Positions 1 to 15,800 are shown, counted from the stretch's first letter. The stretch: 64,000 nucleotides of DNA from Polyodon spathula (GCF_017654505.1 NC_054539.1:64498256-64562255); one strand, 5' to 3'. Notes: a model not told the origin generated them from the letters alone. Made by a program: numbers and translations.

Positions 1-482
1 AACATGTTGGTTGAGGCTTTTCCAAACAACTCTGTTTCAAGTGACCTCAGCCGTAAGGACTCTCAGCTCCTCAGGAAACTTTTTTTGCATGCACCGAGAG
101 TACTTTGCTGCCCTTCCTCTGGCATACTATTTTTTGCTTTGTATTTTCGTGCTCCACAAATGTCATACAGAGACTACTGCTCTCTGTACTCCTAAATCTC
201 CAAGTGCAGCCGCTAAATAGATCGATGTGCTCGTTATCATAATTGCGGATCATTATTTGTGCGTGTTGAGTAATTTGCCTTGCTCTTAAGCTTATATAGG
301 GCCCAGTCCAAAATAATTGCCAAGACGCACTGCAATTTGATTTTGCTTCCACAATTATTTGCACTGCGCCTATCACTCCCTGTGTGAGTAAAATGCATTT
401 TGGATGAGCAAAAAACAACAGTATCTTAAAGTGATGAGTATTTTCAATAACTGCTGTACATAAGTTAGTGCTGACTTATGAG

Positions 483-1718
483 TAATGTTCTGCGTTTTTG
501 GTTTTTATCTGGGAATTTTTCTGGTTTACATGTATTAAAATAGGGATGAATTCAGTAAAAAAAAAAAAAAAAACTGTTTTTTATTTGAAACATCAGTAAA
601 AATCGGGGGGTAAAAAAATCTCAGTATACACACTTTACATGTGTAATATGATGCGCTGCAGTTTTGGTTTCTGATTAATAATGTGCCTGGCGTGTATGAT
701 GAATCATAATCTCTACAAGTCGAAGCCATATTTTCCAAAGTTAGCTGGTGCTTTGCGAACGTTTGGGCAATCGCTGTGCTGAAGGAAATAGTATCTGCAG
801 AAGCTATGAACATGACATCAGCACAAAACAGGTCAGGTTTATTCACCTTGAAATCATAAAAAGAAAATTGACAGAACTGGTCAGTGCAAGCCACCGGGAG
901 ACGCGTCAAATCACACTGGACATTTCCATCAATGCGTTCCATAAGTTTACCAACTAAAGCATCACCATTTTCTGTCAAATATTTATGATTAAGATTATCA
1001 GCATTAGGCGGTGTTTTAGCTGATGGAGAGACAGTACTGTCACACAAAGTCACCAATACATACCTCTCTGCATTAAATAGTGGCTGTCCAGCAAAACTTT
1101 CTTTTTAATAAAGCACATGTAAAAGTCTCATAAATGGATTGCTTGCCTCTCAATTCATTTTATCCTTTTAGTTTAATGTGTCACTTATATTGCAGTATGT
1201 TCTTTTATTGTCAGCGCGAACATGTACCTCAATGCAGCAGTATTTGCAGTGCTGTGCACCCTCTGCCTCATCTGAACCACATTCGTTTTCTTTTGAAGAT
1301 TAATAAACTGATTTACATTTTCTCCCCATTTCTCATCCACTAAAATTATTATATTTCTGTATAAGCATTTCAATTTAGTTTTTGATCAAGATAGTAGTTA
1401 CTATGTCCATCAATTGCCACACTAATCAGACTTTGATTGGCCAACATAATCAGGTGATAAGTGGCAGAGAATCACTTTTGAATATTATTTGATCCTCTGA
1501 CCGCTGTATCCTAGGATACAGTGTAGGGTTGCTTATCTCAATGTCAAATTAAAACAGCATTTTAAATCAAAATATTGAGTATTTCCTAGAAAATAGTACC
1601 AGGAAAACATTAATAGACAATTGGGTATAAATCAGTAAAAACCGACGTCCAGTTAAAAAAAAAAAATTCCTGTCATTTTTTGGTAAAATTCGGTATAAAC
1701 CGGAAACGCGGAACACTA
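483..1718. mobile_element. hAT-like DNA transposon, degenerate
   Basis: The left end (taatgttctgcgtttttggt) and the reverse complement of the right end (tagtgttccgcgtttccggt) are matching terminal inverted repeats, followed on both sides by more matching bases. The interior carries a hAT-type transposase remnant on the minus strand. The expected 8-bp duplication is not intact (cttatgag left, cttgcatt right). A related copy of the flanking DNA without this insert lies near 5940-6065, which supports the boundaries. Confidence 0.6.
535..1056 (-). pseudogene. hAT transposase remnant
   Basis: A 173-codon open stretch inside the hAT-like element. The part reading ISFSTAIAQTFAKHQLTLEN has the look of the RNase H-like core of hAT transposases (a segment usually reading ...I...L.KH.L...N...), but the run is short against the usual 500-700 residues, lacks a complete catalytic triad and ends in low-complexity Phe. 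It is a fossil fragment, not a gene. The assignment rests on weak motif resemblance plus the terminal repeats around it. Confidence 0.35.
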
Positions 1719-1836
1719 CTTGCATTAACTACAGCCTTACATTTTAAGTTTAATTGTATTTAAGTACTGTACGAAAATTCCAGTGCTGCAGGTGGGATGT
1801 ACTTAACAGAAGAACTGATGCACATACTATATATTT

Positions 1837-2504
<668 letters not shown>

Positions 2505-3755
2505 ATTTATAATGTTTTGTAATGTTGTATTTCCTTATTTATCGCCTTGCTATAGCAACATAAAACACCCCGACTCTCCAAACACAGCATATTGTATTTA
2601 TTTTTATTGCTTTACCTTCCAAAAATGTGGTTGACAGATAGATAAATTGGTAGAATAGGTTGAGGAGGACTAAGATGACGCAGAGAAATCCAGAATCCAA
2701 AATAAAAAAATCCGGTCGCTTATTCACCAGTCACAAACACACATTGCAAGTGAGTGGTTTCAACCAAACGTTTGTTTAGAATTTTTTTTATTGAAAACCT
2801 GGGCTTATTAGTTATGTGTTTCTGGCAGGCTACAAGCTGTCCTATCATTTCTCTAGCTACCGCATGCAGTATAATCACAACTGACCATTGAGACTCCGGA
2901 AACTAACAAAGTACAGGAAGCTTAATAACATTCAAAGTCAAGCTGTGCAGCAAAATTGCTATGCGTATTCATTACGCATTACATTTAAATAATATTTTTT
3001 CATGTGTAAAAACACCCTTTACACAGCTTCTCTGTAGCGCTGCATATATGTACTACTCTGTTGTTGAATGAAACAAATGAATTACCAGGGTATAACTGGC
3101 ATGCCTGAGAAATCCCATAAGACATTGCCTCATTGCAGCAGACCCAGGAACATGGCAGCAAAGTGGGAAGAAAGACATTAACGGAAGTCCAATACTGTGA
3201 ATAAAAATGCTTCAGCCACTGGGGAACGAAAAGGGTCTGTAATCCTCAATCCTATACAGCTCGGTATAATGTTACAAGTGAATGTGGGTGAGCAATGAAT
3301 TAATTTAATACAGTAATAGAAGAGAAGGGGAGATTGAACAGCAGATTTTGATGATGCAGGATATTTCTAGACAATAACACCTGGTAGTTTAATTAGCTTT
3401 CCCCATACGAAATTTGTCTCAAGTTTACAGAAATATTGCATGCGCTGTTCTTCTGAGGTTAACAAAAAAGTAAAAGAAAACTAAAGACATAAACTACAGT
3501 ACCTAACCAATGAGCTGATAAGGGTCAACAAATAATTTTGAATGTTTGTCACACATAGAACTTCAGTACAAACAAAGCACTGTATGTGCTGGTCAAAACT
3601 TGCAAAGAGTTGTGAATGAGATGTTGTATCTCAAATGGATGGTCCTTTATTTTATCAGCTGTGCCAATATTCTGATATAAGCATTATCTGTTGGTAAGGT
3701 TTGAGCTGAATCTTTGTCAAGCATGTTTTAATTCTTTGGTTCCATTGTTTTACAG

Positions 3756-3874
3756 TGCCCCCCAAACTCCAATCACAGCCTCCATCACCTCAGTCCAGAT
3801 GCCAGTCTCCTTCCATTACAGCGAGTAAGGTCATCTCCCCATCACAGAAACACAGCAAGAAAGCACTCAAACAG
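3756..3874 (+). CDS. ASXL2: ASXL2 coding exon a (first in window)
   Basis: The acceptor is a pyrimidine-rich stretch ending ttttacag and the donor is CAG|gtaggt. The exon starts with the last two bases of a split codon and ends in phase 0 (39 full codons). It encodes a Pro/Ser/Gln-rich segment ([19 protein letters not shown], then [11 protein letters not shown]) typical of the region between the N-terminal HARE-HTH domain and DEUBAD in ASXL2. Confidence 0.9.
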
Positions 3875-6800
3875 GTAGGTGGTTTCCTATAGAACCCCCT
3901 ATGCTCAACCCCCTTTGGCTAATAACTTGCGTTAATAAATTAAGCGTATGGGAAGCTTATATCTGTATACTTAATATTGCTTTCATGTTGAAATCATGTG
4001 GACTTCTACTGTTAGTTTCAGGGGTTTAGAGACAAAACAATTTAGTACACAGCTGTAGAATATGAACATTTTCCTTAGCTGTGTTGCTCCTAATATTTAC
4101 CAGACATGCATTTTTAAGCAGCCAGTAAAGTCCCAGGTCTTTGGAACACTTTGCATTCCGAAAACTAGTCTTTTACTAAGGATGTCTGTTTTGGCAGATC
4201 AGACTATAATGACACCACCAACACATGATATCTATATAGACTACCACTAGAAACTACCCTATTGAAATGATTCATGATTCACAGGGAGCATTGTATTACA
4301 TTATATTATCCTTGTGCTGTTGTGTAAAATAAAGGATTTTGTATTTTAAACATAGCAATAGGGTCAGTGTGAATTGCAGTCTGCACATATTTGTGTCATT
4401 AAATAGGACACAGCAAAACCATTTCACTTCCTGAGTTTCAGTTGCCTCTCAACATATTAGTACCATCAGCTTTTCACCACTTAGGAAGTATTTTTTTTAA
4501 CAAAGGTTTAAGTTAGGGTATGCAGGCTGAGTGTTTGCATATGCCGGCTGGCACCAGCACCTTTTATAAACAAACTGTATGAAGCTGCAGTTATCCCTAC
4601 TGAGGGCTGTCAGAATCAGTGAGGTAAGTCTTGTCATAACTTTAGATTTATGTTATTATATTAAAATTATGAAGGGATGTTTATATTAACTACTTGCAGA
4701 AAAGTGAGTGATGAGCTCTTGAAAATGCCGCCGCCTTAGTGCAGAGACTGCCAGCGCTTTTTCATTGTACAAAAATGTTGGTTTGGTTTTATCTTTTGTT
4801 GGTATTGTTCAATTTGGAATTTTAGGAAAATGTCATTTTTGGTTCGGTTTTGTCTTGCTATTATATATATATATAAAGCATTTCTTGGAGGTGCTTGAAG
4901 ATTTACAGTATATTCTGCAAGCAATTCTGATATGTTCAGAGGTCAAACGATCAACAGTGTACTAAAAATCACCATCACCCATTTTTTTTTTATCCCAGAT
5001 AATTTTCTCAAAGGTCCTATGATTAAAAGAATATTGGTATGATCTGTACTGAGATTCTACAGTTCAGCAAAATGCTACGATTGGGCATAACCAAATTGGG
5101 GATAGACAAAAATATAAAACATAATTGTCAAATCTTCAAAAAATAAGCCCCTTTCACCCTGGCTCACCTACCCGGGTCCCGACCCGGGTTCTGGCTACCA
5201 AGGTCGCAATCCCGCATAGTGTGAAATCACTTACCTGCGTCTTATCTGGCTTCACCCACCTCTGGATTTGGGTCAACACGTTTTGGCCTTGGTCATGCGA
5301 GACAAAATGCTTTTTAAATAGCAGCATGAAATCATGTAGCCGACCCACGATACCAGTTTTCAACCTGGATAGGGTCCGACCCGGGTAGAGCATGCCAGTG
5401 TGAAAGAGGCTATGATGCTTTGAAGAAAGCATTTGGAGATATGTCTAGAAATACCCATCACTCAAAGGACAAAACGGTTATTTAACGTGGTCAAGGTAGC
5501 CATGAGCAGACATCAAAACAAGGAAAAATACCACTTTCCGACAGTAAGGGCTATGACAACACCAAAAGGTACAAACTGATAAGAACTATTACCTAATATA
5601 AATGCACACACTGTTATATCAAAGTGCTACTGGGTTATTTTTTGTCTGCTTTACTCACATACCAGACATTCTAGCTCGTTTTGCTGCACTCTTGGGTGCA
5701 CTTGAAAAGCATTTTGATATGCACACCTATCAGAACACACAGAAAATTGCACAATAACCATATTATTTTCATGAGACCATTTTCCTTTAGAATTAATATA
5801 AGACACTTCTGTAAGGGTAGACAGATGGTATTTCCAAAAGAAAAAGTGATTAAAGGCTGCACTCCAGATAAGGTTTTGAATCACTGAGCAATTTACTCTC
5901 CAAGTTATGCACTAAGCAAGTAAAATGTACTCTGAGTGAGTAAAATGAAACATTACCTTGAAGTCATGTGTACTTTCAATAATTACTGTACATACTTTAA
6001 CGCTAACTTATGGGGTATGCATTCACTACAGCCTTACAGTTTAGCTGTAATGTTAGTTGTACAAAAGGACTTAAGATAGAAACATATTACTCTGATAGCC
6101 ATCAGTAATGCACTCCAGATTCCTCTCATTAAAGTCTGAAAGCAGCCAGTAACATTGGGTGCAACTGAGAGTTTTCATTTGTAAATGAAATTATAAATTA
6201 TAAATCATTTTCTCTTACATTGATATGTACTTGACAACTGCTACGCACTCCCTTACCTCTAAAACTGTACTGTACTGTAAAGTTTTATAAGCTTGGGGAG
6301 ACAGATTATAAAATCGATTACTACATTTTATGTGAAACTGTCATGCTAAACTTACAGCAAAAGAGGTAAGAGATTAAATAGCATTGAAGCTCAGAATAAA
6401 TTCCTAAAGCCATATTTAAAAAAATTTAAAAAATACAAAAATAAAGCTCATATAAATTACTCCACCTTCCTTTGCCAGGGAAAGTGACTTGAAGAAACTG
6501 ATAAGGAATGCCTCACACTGATCTTTTCTGAAAGTGACTATGTGCAATAAATTTAATAGAGAGTGATGAATGGTGTTATGGCTGTGGCAGTATTGGATCA
6601 TGCTGCTCAAATGGGTTTATGAAGGAAATTACATGAACACTTTTGTAGCTTATGAACATAGCTGTTATGGACTGTTGTTTTATGCAAAATACATGTTTCC
6701 ATTATTTCCATGCACTTGTACCATAAATATCACATCTGCACCCACCTTCCTGTTCTGTATGATATTACCAGAACACAAAGCTGCCATTTGTCTAGTATTT

Positions 6801-9800
6801 CTATCTGCTTGGGTGCATTCTGCTTTAGGTGTACAGTATACATACAGTAGCAGTCATGATCAGAACCAGCAGTCCTATGTAACCGCCTGCAGCATTTCAA
6901 TTAATAGCTGCAGCAACCTTTCTGCTTTTAATATACATACAATTATATCCCATACCCACCTGCCTGAACGTAAAATATAATCTTTATCTACAGAAAAGGA
7001 CATTATTTAGCTATTATATTCCCACATTGTTTTCCCTACCAGTTCAATCAGTTAGAATCAGCAGAGCTCTGATTATTCATGAGAACAATCCTGGCTACAT
7101 TATCACACAATTAATGTGAATGAAAACATAACACTTATTCAATACAAGGTCACCAACAGAGTATATTGTACAAGGTCTGTAAATTTGTTCCTGGATTGGA
7201 CCCGTAATGTGAGAAATGCAAGATTCGGAATGAGACTCTCAGACATGCTTTTTGGGGGGTTATGCAAAAAATTAACTGTATTTGGCATCAAATTCATTAT
7301 TTTATTTCCCAAACATACAAAACATATTACACGGTAATTCTTGTTTACTGCATTTTGGGAAAAACATAAGCTGTATTAGCTGTATAGGCAGGATTTTCAG
7401 AAACTTGTATATATCAATATTTATCTATAGATCTATAGATATATAATGATGGAGTTGGAACCAAAAAACCGAATTGGATCTTGGGATGAAGTCACAAGTC
7501 GGATTAAGATATGTTGGGCAGGTGTTATTGTATCGAACTTGTGGTATAGTAACGAGAGCTTTAGTACCAAGTAATTTTCAAATGAAATGTGTTATAAATC
7601 AATCATGTAATGCTTTGAAAGTGAGTTGATGAGGTTGCTAATGAACACATTTCTCGTTAAAAAGCTTAATTGTCGCAGGTCACCTACATCACTTCCTCTG
7701 TCAACAACTAGATAAGGGGAACTCATTAATCAAAATGCATGTTAACACGATCAAGAAATAATAAAATGAATGGAAGCAGAATTTGCTGTTATGGAAACTA
7801 CTAGCGTACAGGGAGACGACTCTCCCACCAGCGAGCAGCAGCCAAATGGGAATAAAAAGGGCACAAAATCCTGCACCTCAGATATATGAGCTGCACCTGC
7901 CGGTTTGGATGGAGCGCAGCCGGTTAGCGAACACGGTGATCAGGTGATCAGCGCGCATTGTGCCAAGTCAACAAAGGCTGTAAATATGAGCAGCGCAACG
8001 ACTTTGTCTCTTCTCAGTCTTTCACGGTCTGTTATTTTGCGAAAAGACAGAAAATGTTTAAGCTGTTTAAAAATTAAAATTATCTTTGTCTAACTTTGTC
8101 TAACATTAAATTCATGTTTATCATACTCTTATTTGTTCAACTTCGTTCTTTTCACAGTTTTACTCTGCTTTTATTTTGTGCCTGGCTGTCCCTTTTACTC
8201 CCGAGGCTGCTGCCCTTCAGCAGTGCTTAACTTAACATCAGTTATATCTTGCTGTGTTCTGCAATTTTTCTTGTTTTGTTTGTTGTTAATTTACTGACCA
8301 CTACTGCCTGTTTGATGTAATCGAAAATTTTAAAAAAAAATCTACTTCATTGTTAATTACTGTGTATGTTTTCTGTTTTTTTTTTTCCTTTGTCTTTAAT
8401 TGTCACTTCCATTTCAGGTCTTATTTTTTCACATTTATATTTCCGAGTACATTTAGTGTGCTTAATATATTTGTCTTATTTCAACATCTCAGTTATATTA
8501 TTATTATTTTTTTTTTTTAAATGTATGAAAACCGAATGATTAAATGGTTCAGCCATTTTATCAATTGAAAAAGACATGATGGCTGACATTCCTGACTTTA
8601 ATATAAAGTAATCGAAAAATGAAGACATCGCAGAGCAAACTTTTTATCACTTCCAACAAGAAACAGATCCACTGGATCACTTGCATCTGAGGTGTGAACA
8701 CCCAAAAATGTTTTCATTCAACTTTTTCATTCATTAAAAACCTCTTTTTCCAAGTGGAAATTAACTCCTTATAAATGCTTTTAAATTCCCATGCAAACAA
8801 AAGAAATAGTCGCAGGAAGCACTGCTTGTTAAGATATTAACATTATTTTGGAAATCAGTATAACTTCGGACATGGGGAGGATTATTTAATAGTGAAATTG
8901 GCACAACGACTGTTTGAACATACCAAAGTCAATACTACATACCGATTTCTTGATTAAAAGTGGCATTACCATTTACGATCCTTTCAAAATAGTGCCCAGT
9001 GTTTGTTATTCTGTGTCACTTATTTAAATCATTTGCCAAATTATTTCAGAAATATGAATTTGGTATTTGTTTTGTTATTATTGTTATGTACTTTTTCTAG
9101 TCAGTCATACATTTTGCACAAATGTAATACAAATAATAAAAGCAGTGTTACAATGTGATTGTTGTGTTACAATAACTTAAGAAAAGATATGAATGAGAGG
9201 AGACAATGTAGCCCATCTGTATTTGAACTCCGTCTAGTTGGCACTTAAAGGACTGCGGGGGGATTTCTTTGTCTTGAGACCCCCCAGTCCACATAGAAGG
9301 TATAACAACATCTGTTGTGACATTGACTGTGACTAATATGGTATCTTGAATTACCTTGAGTTCAACTCCAATTGAATGAATTTTACTGAATGCTTTTTGA
9401 TCTCTATAATGTGACCTGCCATACTTAGTATTACGGTTGTTAGTTCATCTGTATGTCAGGAGTCGCTTAAAGGGGAGTGCAGTTTTGTTTTCTTAGTTGA
9501 CACCTGTTCATTAAAAGGTGCACAACTATTGTTCCACTCAAGAAACATCTAAGTGTGTGTGTTAATAATATAGATGCTCGAGCTACAAAGTAACAGATTT
9601 GTCATGTGGAGTTAGTTTGCCGACTAACTGCGGCAGATTTCCTTCAAGGTCAGACTTTGACATTTCAGTATTATTTCATTCAATTATTCTAAGTTATTGA
9701 AAGCAGAATATTACATTACATTAAATTTATTTTGGTAGCACTAATCTAGGGAAGCCTTTAATCTATTCAACAGTTTAGATTCTGTGTCAGTGGTTTTCAG

Positions 9801-12800
9801 ATGTTGTGCACAGGTGCAACACTCAAACAGAGGCATTCTTCTGTTGCATTAAGTTCAACACACACAGGCATCAGGTGCTGCAAGAATTCAGTTGGTTTGA
9901 TACTGCGTTCTGCAGAATTTACATATTTCCCCTCCCCCCCTCTACACTCACACATATGTAGGCCCTGAAGCAGCAGCAGCAGAAGAACCAGCGGAGACAG
10001 GGAGCAGTGGCTGCTTCCTCGAACCCACGACTTCTCCTCAAGACCGTCAAAGATATGGGCGACCAGACGGCTTCCAAAACCGGTAGGTGCATCTCATATA
10101 TCTGGGGTGCAGGATTTTGTGCCCTTGCTTTGTACTACAACATTTTTACATGCACAGGATGAATTTGCCAGAGCCACGTGACTTTCCTTGCAAATTCAGA
10201 GCTTAGCAAAATTTGTATTCTAAGCATTTTGCCCTCTTTTTGCTCACTAAGCAGTTTCATATGGGTGTTGGAATTTAATTAACCGAGGCTCATGACTGTA
10301 AGTGAATGGGGGTTTCTCAAGGGTACTGAACAAGCTTATTATGGAGCAACTGTAGTGGGCTTCCTTAAATACATGTTGTAAATGTTTTCTTCTAATCTTC
10401 CACTGAGTAATCAAATGCATATATTTGCATCTGATCCAGATGCCATTGTGTTAGCATTTTGATTGAATGTCAATAAAGAATTCAGGCAGGAATACTGGTA
10501 TTTAAAACACAATTATTCTTTTCATGGATATGATCTTATTTTGTCTTTTGTTCTGCTTGTAATTTCTAAAGACTTCTTCAAACACTAGTGTGATTCTCCT
10601 GAACTGGGAGGAGTTCTGTATCCACATTTAGCAAAGAGTGCACAAGAAGTCTTGAATCCCTGTTACAAAAATACATAGTTTCCATTAAGACTTTAAAATA
10701 AAATGTATTAATATTAAATAGCAGCATTTAATTTGACTTAATTGGTATAATTTACTGTTATTTATTACTCACTCATAAAGTCATTGATGCAAAATACCAG
10801 TTTGGTTTTAGCTGGAGTACTATTGGCATTTTCAGAGCCAGTTTACAGTATCTCAGGTGACAGGTTGCTGTCTATGGTTTAACACTATGACAGTCTACTA
10901 AATTAGAAAGGTATTTCAGCTTTCCCTTGGGGAATACACTGTTAGGTTATCAGTAAGATATTGGTCTCTGGAGTGAAGTATTACTATTTCAACACCTGTC
11001 CCTTTCACTTAGATGTAATGTAATAAGCTGAAAAGCAATTCCCGTTTCCTAGCCACTGCTGCAGAGTCAATGATACATAAGTGTACATACTAAAAAGATT
11101 CATGCAGAAATGGAGATCTAAACTGTTGGCTCTTGTCCCAGTAATCTGCTAGAAACACAACTCTGGAGTTTGAGGGATTATTAACCCCTCCCTGTACAGA
11201 TCATTGATGTAGTTGAAAATACAACTAAACAAGTGTAGCATATTTGGAGTATGCTGGTTTTCAGTAGCAGCTGAGAAAACAGCTATTGTAATGATGCAAG
11301 TATGATGACTTGCTTTTTCTATGTGTTTGAAAAATTGGGGCAGTATACTGATGCTGCAATTCCATCCATCCGTTTGATGTTGACATCTGATGTTTTTTGC
11401 ATTGCAAAATGTCGGTTTAAAGACTTTGCTTAAAAAGTGGCTAATTGCCTGTGTGTTCTGCATACAATTCATCTCAATGGAAAGAATCAATGTTTGGTAT
11501 TGCTAAAAACAAACTGCACTGGCATTCATAGTACTGTGTCTATGTTTCTGTAATTTTAAAAAGCTTGCATCAGTTTAATATATTTAATTTAAACTAAAGC
11601 AAAAACAATGCAATGCATAGTATTGTAAACAATTGTTTATGTGTCATTTTCTCTTTTTATATTTCTACATTTAAGTAGTACAGTTGTGCAACACAATCTG
11701 GAAAGAAATTAACCAACTAGCAGAATTGAGAAATATTCATAGCTCATGCTAAAATGAGGAATAAAGCCTAAAGACTAAAAATAAATCAGAATTCTTATAA
11801 GAAGTCCTACAGACAAAATCCTTCCAAAAGGGAAGAATCAATATTAAAGAGTTAGTTGCAGATATTACTGTTAACCCTATCTTTTGTTTTTTGAGCTGTA
11901 ATAAGACAATCCTTTTGTTAAATCTAACTACAAAGAAGGCACAGTTCTGAAAATTAAAACATAAATAAATACTAATCATTTCAAAGCTTCACACTGACTT
12001 TCTTACAGCAACACTCTGTAATGCTTCTTTTCCACTGTATACCGAGCCGTGCCGTGCCCGTACCGAGCCCTCGTGGTGCAGTTAAGGAGAGCTTGGGTTG
12101 TTTTTCCTCTGCAGAGCCGAGCCGTGCTGCTGACGTCACACACAACGAAAGACAATTGTTTTTAATTATTGTTATTAACTCAGTTTGCCAAAGACAAACA
12201 AATGGTGTTCAAACATGAATAGACCAACAGTACAGCTATATCTTGTATCATTTTGTATCAATACTTTTTCTTGTATCAATTTGTATATATATATTTAGGA
12301 ATTTCTTTATGATCGAGAAATGTTACTAATTTATATCAACTTAATAAAGTTCAGTTAGTTCTTTTGAAGGGGAAAAAAGAAGGTTTTAAAAATATGATTT
12401 GCCAAAGATATCCTGTTTAAGGAGAGTTGTTGTTTTTTGTTTGGGTGTTTGTAAAAGAAGCTGTGCCAGCGCAACAAGAGCCTTGGTTGTATGGCACAAG
12501 TACAGCTGTGTTTTGTGTTACTATATTTTTGTAAGTACGTTTAGAATTTTTTTTATTTATATTAATATAATAAAGGTCAACGGTGAGAAATTTGATAGAA
12601 TTTTGTGTTTTTGAGTGTGTTCTTAAGTGTACTGTACCCGCAGTTTATGTCCATTAGCTTCAAAACGTAAAAAATTAGGGTATAAACGTTCTCATTCTGA
12701 CGCAGGACTCCAGATATTCCTTAACACTTTTATCTGCCCACAGATAAACTAGAGCCTACACTTCCTCAGTGTCCGAAGGCTGTACTTCTCTTATCACACT

Positions 12801-15800
12801 CACTGCCCGCCAAGTTGTTTGTCTTTCTGGAGTATACTGACTGAAGCAACGTAATGATGAAAATCCTTAATCCCGCCCGTGAAGCCAGATTCAGATGCCT
12901 TGTGAGGCTGTAGTTTCATGGCTTGGTTATCGCTTGGCTCGACAAATAGCCAGTGGAGAACCACCTATACCCGTACAGTAACAAGTCCTCACGGGTCAGA
13001 TGTGCCAGTGGGGAAGGGGTTTAACTGTATCTTCAACAAACCTGGAACTATGAAGAAATTATGTGTAGGAGTATATTTGTGTTAAGAAATATAAAAGGAG
13101 GACATACATTTGCATGTAACACACACACACACACACACACATATACATATATATAAAATCAAGAATTGGCTTTTGTGCAGTTTTATTAAAAAAAGCTATT
13201 TATTGTTACAGTTATCAGTTACATTTGTGAAGAGGATGCTTGATCTTTATTGAGATATGTTATGTTCTCTTGTGTCTTCTCAGGGTGGGAGGTGAAGCAG
13301 TCGGACAGACGATCGTCCAGCCCTCAGAACTCCACCTCCAGCTCATCATCTTCTGTGAAAACAGACCTGTCCTCTTCAGCAGCTGGCAAGAAAACATCTC
13401 AGAGGTCTGACAGACTCAATGCAAGTGAGTGTAAGGCATTTACAAATGAACCTGGGCTTTCTCCTCAAGCACAAAGTCTGTTTTCGTCCATATTAATGTG
13501 AGTCTGTTTGCTTGTTCATGGTAGATATGCTGTACTGAACAAAATCTGGTATTTCATACAAATCCTAATCCTTCTGATGCAAGATCAGGCTCAACTTGAA
13601 ATGCAATACCTGTATACATTTCTTACTCTAGTGGGCTAGTGGCACATGTTTCTTCACAGGCAAACTGTGGTGCCCTTATAGATGTTTACATTATTAGAAA
13701 AAAAATATTCACAGGGAATTCAGGAACTGGTATGTTGCTATGGTACTGTGTTGGTGGTACATCTAGATTAACTAGTGTGAAGTAATGGCTTTGTGAAGTG
13801 ATCCAGTAATAATGATCAAGGTAGTTATTAAGTCAAGGTAAGAACACAAACTGTACAAGAGAAAACCAAGAAACCATTCATAAACAGGATATTTTTCAGA
13901 AAAATTGAAAATAAAACAAATATCGATTGAAACCCCACATTGAAAGGCTTCTATTACAAAGCTTTCTCTTTGTAAAACATCTTCTGCATACCGACTTCCT
14001 TTTTATACAAAGGGTATGGTTTCTATTTGCTGTTTGGTTTAGGGCAGCTGAAGCGTTCAAAATGTGCAGAGATCGACGTGGAAACTCCAGACTCCATCTT
14101 GGTGAACACCAACTTGCGGGCCTTGATAAACAAGCACACTTTCTGTGTGTTACCCCCGGAGTGCCAGCACTGCTTACTGAGCCTTCTGCCAGAGGTGGAT
14201 AGGCAGGTTAGTCTCGTCACAGAATATTTATTTCATTATTCTATTGATTCTGTAATGTTCACATTTACAGTAAAGCAAAACAAGTACTATTATTGAGTCT
14301 GGTGTTCAGTGTAATACAAAAAGGAAATAATTTCTATTGTAGACCGTGCAAGTCATTTCCTTCACTTGCATATAAAGGTAAGTCAAACATAATCCTGCCT
14401 TTGTGGTATGCCCTTGTGAAGCTGGTGTAAAACAATATTACAGGTTGATTCATAGGGTTTAGAAAAGTCCTCATTAAGGGTTTTTAAACAGCTGCAAATA
14501 AAAGCAGCCCTCCTGAGCCAAAGGCTAAATTTCCCTATAGCTTTGTCTCTTTTAGCTAGTACAGCCATTTTTTTTTTTTTTTTTTTTTTTTTTACGAGGA
14601 CTAACCATTTATAGCCCAAGCTGTTGAGAAATTTGTATTTCTAAATTGCAAAGCTTGTTGTTAAAGTTACATATTCTATAATTTCCCTTAAAATGTTATT
14701 ATTTATTTATTATAATGTCGATTTAATATAAATGCATATCTGGGTTCTATGACATTTAAAAACACTCAATGGTATTACAGCACTACTTCAGAATAATTAT
14801 GCCAAGCATTGTGGGATAAATTATTGAACCAAGAAGCGTGTTCTGTACTTTAGTACCCTCTATATTATAGGTTGAGCCTGGCATATCTATTCCTTATATT
14901 CTAATAGAAACGTTCAACTGAGGATGCCTTCAAATGTAGCCTGAAATATATGAAAGTTGGAAGAGTTCATTTTTGCAATAGGTTCTGCATGCTAAAACAT
15001 TTTAACCTTCCACTGGGTGAAAAATGTTAAATTGCACTAAACTTTATGTGCTGCGTAAATGTTTTTTGAAAATGTGTTGTATCAACCAAAGATTATTAAG
15101 AAAATGGTGCCTTCTATTATAATAATATACTCTATAGTCAGTTTGTCGCTCAAGTGCTAGAGATACACCATTGGCATTGAAATCATGCTTGAAGTAATAA
15201 TACGGTATATATTGTAACAGTGAAACACCAGGGGAATTTAATAGTATTTTAGAATTTCATGTTAAGTGATAACCACACTTTCCAGTGATAACCTGAGACT
15301 TTATCTCAAGTTACTTATGCCTGTCTTGAACAACAACAAACCTCAATGGAAATTCTTAAGAAGACACCCATTGTGTATGTTCATTTCATGAGACATACAG
15401 AGGTTAGCGCCAGTATTGTTTCTGATTTAATCACAACCTGAATTGGATCTGTTTAAGGAGGTTAAAGGGGAAGTCTTTCATAGCTGGAGAAGGGCTTCAA
15501 ACAAGTGAACTGTGAAGGAGGGCTGCCTGTATATATTAAGGGTGCCAAATGGTCATCTGGTTACTAAAAAAGTTCTGGAACTGGAGATGACTCCATGTAA
15601 AATCTCACAATGAGGCTAGTCATTTTTAATAATGAGAACTTCCCTGGAGAAGCTCATGAGAACATATTTTAAAAAGCAGACAAGGATCTTATAATCAAAG
15701 TCAAGATTCATAAATCTTGTTTGACCTGATGCACGATTGACTCTTCCTCTATTAGGTGAGTGCGGATGGATTGATGAAGTTGAGCAGCTCGGCCTTAAAT

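Larger units (their letters stand above)
3875..9961 (+). other. ASXL2: ASXL2 intron
   Basis: 6.1 kb. Holds a 264-bp inverted-repeat element (5147-5410) and a repeat copy at 5940-6065. A slightly CpG-richer stretch at about 7790-8050 and a short G/C hairpin at 9250-9290 could not be assigned. The remainder is AT-rich with no coding or RNA signal seen. Confidence 0.7.
10083..13283 (+). other. ASXL2: ASXL2 intron
   Basis: 3.2 kb. Holds a probable DNA-transposon-derived segment (12022-13021) and a short AC repeat (13119-13141) followed by an AT stretch. 10100-12000 is AT-rich with no recognisable feature. Confidence 0.7.

Noticed and set aside
5125..5432. Overlapping 87- and 92-codon frames on opposite strands
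   Set aside because: They follow the palindromic, GC-rich MITE at 5147-5410; no splice, homology or codon signal.
6570..6980. 136-codon + frame in an ASXL2 intron
   Set aside because: Hydrophobic, low-information peptide with no family resemblance; length is compatible with chance in 64 kb.
11149..11490. 113-codon minus-strand frame in an ASXL2 intron
   Set aside because: No recognisable domain, AT-rich composition like its surroundings; chance frame.
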